A stretch of DNA of 9,636 nt from Pyrinomonadaceae bacterium (GTDB lineage Bacteria > Acidobacteriota > Blastocatellia > Pyrinomonadales > Pyrinomonadaceae): the NCBI GenBank assembly GCA_013812565.1, contig JACCTF010000642.1:1-9636 (forward strand), read 5' to 3'. Positions 6,404 to 9,636 of the stretch are shown in pieces (position 1 is the first letter of the stretch; each line of letters begins with the position of its first letter). The notes beneath the pieces are model-generated. The model searched no databases and was not told where the DNA came from. It saw nothing but the letters and a program-made list of their open reading frames with translations. Made by a program: the position numbers and the translations under genes.

Positions 6404-7624
6404 ATGTTGACCGCTGATTTAGCGCAAAGCTACCAGCGCGGAGGTAACATTTATCCGCGCTATATCAATGCCAATGATGCAAACTACCTTCAAGTGGCGA
6501 ACGATCTTGTAGGGATTGTTCGCGAGCATCGGGGGCGGCGTTACGGTGAACTCACGGGAGCCTTAGATGAATACGTCGGCACGGGAACGGATTACCGAAT
6601 CCTGCGCGGCCTTATCAAGCTGTTGATTGATCGCTGTGTCTTTGCGACGAGCGCCCCGGCTGATCCCGTCGAAATTCGCGCTTCCTTGTTTCGTCGTGCG
6701 CGAATGGTTCATCCGGTAATTGATAATCCGATTCTTCGTCAACAGATCATCGTGGATGTGGCCGGTGAATTTAACTGCATCCCTGAATCTGTCATCGACG
6801 GGATGTATGCTGATCTCAAGGAGAACGAACGACTCGTTGATTTCGAGGAGCTTGAATCCCGCGACCTGCTCGACCGTTACAATCTGGCTCAGGCGCAAGC
6901 GTTGCTCTACCGCTGCGTGGAGATGCAGCTTCGAGTTGAGCGGCAGGAGCCGGTCGGTTACCGCAAGCTGTTCGATGCAATCAAGGCTTACCGTTTGATT
7001 CATTCAATCAAAGGCAATCCGAGTGCGGGTTATGAAGTTCTCTTGAACGGCCCGGTCTCGCTGTTTCATCGTTCGCAGAAGTACGGCATACAGATGGCAG
7101 TGTTTCTGCCCGCGCTGCTTGCTTGTCAAGGGTGGCACATGCGCGCTGAAATTTCAGTGAAGCAGGGGAGCAACGCCTTCTTTGAACTCGCGAGCACGCA
7201 AGAGAGATTGCGCTCATCTCACGCGGGTGATTTCGTCTACGAGAATCCTTTATTAGATAAACTGATCGCAAGCTGGGCTAAGCTCCAGAGCGACTGGGTG
7301 CTTGAGCGAAGCGCCGCCGTGATTAATCTCGGCGCAAGTGCGTTCACGCCCGACATGGTGTTTTGCCATCCGACTGGTAAACAGATTTTTCTCGAAGTTT
7401 TAGGTTTCTGGACGCCGCGCTACTTGAACGAACGCTTACAAGAGTTTGCCCATGACAAGTTCAAAGAATTTATCCTGGTAATGTCGGACGAACTGCGCGG
7501 CAGCCATGAGCAACCAAACACTGTTCCGCCGAATGTGATCGTCTGCAAAACCGTGATTGATCCGGGTGCTATCCAAACTACGCTCGAACAATTAACGTCA
7601 GGTAATAACCAGATCGGGTATTAA
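6404..7624 (+). CDS. Bax1-like DUF790 nuclease, partner of XPB
   Basis: This 406-residue protein matches the DUF790/Bax1 family along its length. The N-terminal segment LTADLAQSYQRGGNIYPRYI (2-21) is typical. The middle has LAQAQALLYRCVEMQL (161-176) and LNGPVSLFHRSQKYGIQMAVFLPALL (around 214-239). The C-terminal PD-(D/E)xK-like nuclease core shows TPDMVF (315-320, Asp317), then LEVLGFWTPRYL (330-341, Glu331) and HDKFKEFILVMSDEL (350-364). In archaea Bax1 binds XPB and cuts DNA next to the opened bubble. The lysine of the core is not placed with certainty; the third acidic/basic position reads Glu-Val-Leu. The gene follows the helicase by only 24 bases, consistent with one transcript, although the ribosome binding site before ATG 6404 is weak. 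The stop at 7622-7624 is followed within 20 bases by a terminator hairpin, closing the operon. Confidence 0.9.
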   Translation: MLTADLAQSYQRGGNIYPRYINANDANYLQVANDLVGIVREHRGRRYGELTGALDEYVGTGTDYRILRGLIKLLIDRCVFATSAPADPVEIRASLFRRARMVHPVIDNPILRQQIIVDVAGEFNCIPESVIDGMYADLKENERLVDFEELESRDLLDRYNLAQAQALLYRCVEMQLRVERQEPVGYRKLFDAIKAYRLIHSIKGNPSAGYEVLLNGPVSLFHRSQKYGIQMAVFLPALLACQGWHMRAEISVKQGSNAFFELASTQERLRSSHAGDFVYENPLLDKLIASWAKLQSDWVLERSAAVINLGASAFTPDMVFCHPTGKQIFLEVLGFWTPRYLNERLQEFAHDKFKEFILVMSDELRGSHEQPNTVPPNVIVCKTVIDPGAIQTTLEQLTSGNNQIGY

Positions 7625-7690
7625 GGAGTCAGAAGTCAGGAGCCGGAATAAAGGCGGCTACCGCCCTGCTATTCCGTTTTCTGTCTCCTC
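7624..7690. repeat. Tandem AGTCAG-type unit with imperfect inverted flank
   Basis: GGAGTCAGAAGTCAGGAG (7625-7642) contains the repeated unit AGTCAG, and a loose reverse complement (TTTTCTGTCTCCTCAGATT) lies beyond the terminator stem. The whole could be one palindromic intergenic repeat that supplies the terminator. Similar wording occurs between genes of many environmental bacteria, from recollection. Confidence 0.4.
7644..7680 (+). terminator. Rho-independent terminator after the XPB-Bax1 operon
   Basis: CGGAATA (7644-7650) pairs with TATTCCG (7670-7676). Inside it GGCGG (7653-7657) pairs with CCGCC (7661-7665) over a three-base loop. TTTT follows at 7677-7680. Weaker outer pairing (AGGAG with CTCCT) may extend the stem. 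The T-run is short, but the position 20 bases after the stop codon supports the call. Confidence 0.7.
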
Positions 7691-8149
7691 AGATTAAGCA
7701 CAAGGGTTTATCAAAAGTCTTCCTCTGTCCTCTCCGGGCTTCTGTGGTGAATACAACCATCCCAACTCGCAACCATGCCACGACCTGCACCAACCGTTTA
7801 CATAAGCCACAACGTCTTCCCGCTTCCACCCTCGGCAACCTGATCCTCATCCGTCTACCAGATTCTTTTGCAAGTCAATCAGCAAGCCGTGTTTGATGCG
7901 CTGCTGACGAGTCTTGCGCCCGACAAAAGATTGCTGACCCATTACTTCTCGCACCGACGATAGATAGCACTCGCTTTAAATCACACCACTGAAAATATTT
8001 TCTAAAGCATCGACGTTGAATGCTGCAAGATTTTTCGCAGTCAAGCGTTCAATGTTGAAACGCGCCTTTGGATTTCAGTTCTTAGATGGAGCGTCTTTCA
8101 TTTAACAAATGTTCTCGCACAGTCCACGAAACAGAAAAGGAGATTTGCA
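7691..8149. other. Gene-poor stretch upstream of the 8150 gene
   Basis: No credible gene was found. Positions 7712-7754 resemble a decayed half of a 'ctctgtgtcctctgtggtgaatac' intergenic repeat. A short frame (about 7840-7968) reads VNQQAVFDALLTSLAPDKRLL and then stops; it may be a remnant, but it has no start or ribosome binding site. A perfect 12-base palindrome GAAAATATTTTC lies at 7991-8002, and a hairpin lies at 8013-8055. No clear sigma-70 promoter was seen for the 8150 gene. Confidence 0.4.
8013..8055 (+). promoter_or_regulatory. RNA-type hairpin upstream of the 8150 gene
   Basis: ACGTTGAATGC (8013-8023) pairs with GCGTTCAATGT (8045-8055) over 11 base pairs, two of them G-U. The stem continues with TGC (8024-8026) and GCA (8037-8039) after a 5-base bulge. 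It sits about 95 bases before the ATG at 8150. Pairing by G-U fits an RNA element better than a protein operator. The function is unknown. Confidence 0.35.
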
Positions 8150-8707
8150 ATGGATGTTCTGACGAAGCTCGCCAGAGTTGCGGTGTTTCTGGTGACGCTT
8201 GGCGTCGCAGTCGCCATCACCAATTACTATGACCTTCCTTCCAGAACCATCATCAAGGTATCAGAGCCTACATCCGCTTTGATCCCGGCGTTCAACTCCT
8301 CGTCCGAGTCTGTTCCTTACAAAGCACAGATAATCTCCCTGGATTTTGAAAAGCAGAAGTGTTTCACAACGCTGACCATCAAACGTGAAGGGAGTGGCCC
8401 GCCGCCGGACAGGTTATGGGTTTGGACCTACTTCTTCGCGCCGGATGATAGATCACAGAAGATCTGGGCAAGCGATCCCGTTGAGATACGGGAGCCGTTC
8501 GTGAACGGCGACAAGGCAATTATCACGGCTACCGCTTTATGCGGGTGGTGTGCGGAGAGAGGCACACCCCGCACCGGCTATTACGCTCGCGTCCAGATTT
8601 CAACTGAATCGAGCGAAGCATCGCGCCTCGCGGAGGAGCAAACAAATCGCGGCATCCTTGGTGCTGTTCCGGTTTTGGTACAGAGCGCATCACGAACAAC
8701 TCGTTAA
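8150..8707 (+). CDS. Hypothetical membrane-anchored periplasmic protein with a CxxC motif
   Basis: This is a 185-residue protein. AGGAG (8138-8142) sits seven bases before the ATG, fixing the start. Residues 8-24 (ARVAVFLVTLGVAVAIT) form one membrane segment or uncleaved signal. The rest looks like an extracytoplasmic beta-rich domain, with KCFTTLTIKREGSGPPPDRL (70-89), WVWTYFFAPDD and a hydrophobic strand KAIITATALCGWCAE. Cys131 and Cys134 make a CGWC pair, and Cys71 is the third cysteine. CxxC could be a disulfide or a metal ligand, but no thioredoxin fold is evident. I do not recognise the family. The next gene, 114 bases downstream on the same strand, encodes a VWA lipoprotein, so both products would act outside the cytoplasm. 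Confidence 0.75.
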   Translation: MDVLTKLARVAVFLVTLGVAVAITNYYDLPSRTIIKVSEPTSALIPAFNSSSESVPYKAQIISLDFEKQKCFTTLTIKREGSGPPPDRLWVWTYFFAPDDRSQKIWASDPVEIREPFVNGDKAIITATALCGWCAERGTPRTGYYARVQISTESSEASRLAEEQTNRGILGAVPVLVQSASRTTR

Positions 8708-8821
8708 GGCGTGTTCGACTTGGCTTGTGTCAGATACCGTCTGCTCACGAAATTTGCTGACCACAACAAATGCTGCCACAGCGAACTCACAATCAACCAC
8801 TCACCCCATCTGGAGGCTCAC
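8708..8821. other. Short intergenic gap
   Basis: This gap lies between two same-strand genes. No terminator or convincing promoter is visible. GGAGG at 8812-8816 is the ribosome binding site of the next gene. Confidence 0.5.
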
Positions 8822-9636
8822 ATGAAGCTTAGTAAACGAACCGTATCTACGCTATTGAGAAGCGTGTTGTCATCGGGTATCAACGCGAAAGCATGCCAAC
8901 GTCGCTTCCTGCTTATGTCCTGTGTCGCCCTCGCGCTGCTTCTTTCGTCATGCACTTCGGCAGAAGACTCTGCCACTAACACTAACTCCGCGCAAGAAGC
9001 ATCAATCGCAGAACCTCATGCTCCAACCACGATGTCAACAAACGCGACCGTGAGTATGACCGCAAGCATGAATGCAAACATGAGGAGTGCGGGTAATGCG
9101 GGAGCGCAAGATAGCATAGCAGTGTTTAAGAATGAGGCTGAGAGCAGCAATACAGAGCGTTACGACCAACCGGACGACAACTCATTTCACGAAGCCGCCC
9201 GCGCGCCGCTCTCGACTTTCTCGGTTGATGTGGACACCGCTTCATACAGCAACACCCGGCGCTTTCTGAACAGTGGGCAGCTTCCACCCAAAGACGCCGT
9301 GCGCGTTGAAGAGTTTATCAACTACTTTTTATATGACTACCCGCAGCCTGTTGGAAGCGCCCCTTTCTCTGTGGCGACGGAAGTTTCCGAGTGCCCCTGG
9401 AACACCAAGCACCGGTTGGTGCATATCGGTCTCCAAGGCAGGAGTATTCAATCGGAGAATCTGCCGCCCGCCAATCTCGTGTTTCTAGTGGATGTCTCCG
9501 GCTCGATGCAAGAACCCGACAGGCTTCCGCTAGTGAAATCCGCGCTACGTATGTTAACCCAGGGGTTAACGGCGCGCGACCGCATCGCAATTGTGGTGTA
9601 CGCCGGATCATCCGGCCTTGTCTTGCCGCCCACTTC
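8822..9636 (+). CDS. YfbK-type von Willebrand factor A domain lipoprotein, N-terminal part
   Basis: The frame starts at ATG 8822, five bases after GGAGG, and stays open to the window end (271 complete codons), so the C-terminus is missing. A basic N-region and a hydrophobic core (VALALLLSSC) end in the lipobox LSSC with Cys44, indicating a lipid-anchored protein. The signal region is long, so a later start such as Met32 is possible. Residues 45-125 are Ala/Asn/Thr/Ser-rich and probably unstructured. The conserved YfbK N-domain begins at LSTFSVDVDTASYSNTRRFL (130-149) and continues through RVEEFINYFLYDYPQP and EVSECPWNTKHRLVHIGLQG. The VWA domain begins near 218 with the MIDAS motif DVSGSM (224-229), then DRIAIVVYAGSSGLVLPP (253-270). 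MIDAS binds a divalent metal and mediates protein contacts; the partner and process are unknown. Confidence 0.93.
   Translation, partial: MKLSKRTVSTLLRSVLSSGINAKACQRRFLLMSCVALALLLSSCTSAEDSATNTNSAQEASIAEPHAPTTMSTNATVSMTASMNANMRSAGNAGAQDSIAVFKNEAESSNTERYDQPDDNSFHEAARAPLSTFSVDVDTASYSNTRRFLNSGQLPPKDAVRVEEFINYFLYDYPQPVGSAPFSVATEVSECPWNTKHRLVHIGLQGRSIQSENLPPANLVFLVDVSGSMQEPDRLPLVKSALRMLTQGLTARDRIAIVVYAGSSGLVLPPT

Noticed and set aside
7775..7968. Short frames in the gene-poor stretch, including VNQQAVFDALLTSLAPDK
   Set aside because: They have no ribosome binding site and are broken by stops after about 20-40 codons. At best they are a remnant; no family is recognised.
1..9636. CRISPR array, tRNA, rRNA or transposase
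   Set aside because: No spaced direct repeats, cloverleaf-like sequence, rRNA segments or transposase motifs were seen on either strand.

Overview
The window looks like ordinary chromosome from a Gram-negative-type environmental bacterium. The best guess is an acidobacterium (Blastocatellia-like). The reasons are an ASPIC/UnbV FG-GAP protein, a YfbK-type von Willebrand lipoprotein, short TPR proteins, and intergenic repeats of the 'cacgaaggacacgaagg' kind. This assignment is inferred from gene content and style; there is no rRNA or other marker. No tRNA, rRNA, CRISPR array, transposase or recognisable phage structural gene was seen.

Layout. (1) Positions 1-698, plus strand: the C-terminal part of an exported FG-GAP/VCBS protein with an ASPIC/UnbV domain. 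(2) Positions 940-4491, minus strand: four genes in one direction, read from right to left. They are a small membrane or lipid-anchored protein, a two-repeat TPR protein, a phage-type recombination/ssDNA-annealing-like protein interrupted in frame by a full-length intein, and a Gfo/Idh/MocA oxidoreductase. A palindromic intergenic repeat lies between the last two. (3) Positions 4492-4629: a divergent promoter region. (4) Positions 4630-7624, plus strand: a small exported hypothetical protein, an XPB/Rad25-type helicase, and directly behind it a Bax1 (DUF790) nuclease-like partner. A hairpin terminator follows. (5) Positions 7625-8149: a gene-poor stretch with the terminator, a possible decayed repeat and an RNA-type hairpin. 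(6) Positions 8150-9636, plus strand: an unrecognised membrane-anchored protein, then a VWA-domain lipoprotein that runs off the window.

How the genes may work together. The helicase-nuclease pair is the bacterial counterpart of the archaeal XPB-Bax1 unwinding/incision pair. It sits divergently next to a gene for a putative single-strand annealing protein, so the centre of the window has a DNA-processing flavour. The most notable object is the intein. It has Cys1, a TxxH block B, two LAGLIDADG-type motifs with both acidic residues present, and a Gly-Asn end followed by Thr. It is placed exactly inside the host's most conserved motif (ENCE/TGSVGRAL), the expected niche of a homing element. The host protein is of a type usually met in phages, yet its neighbours here look chromosomal.
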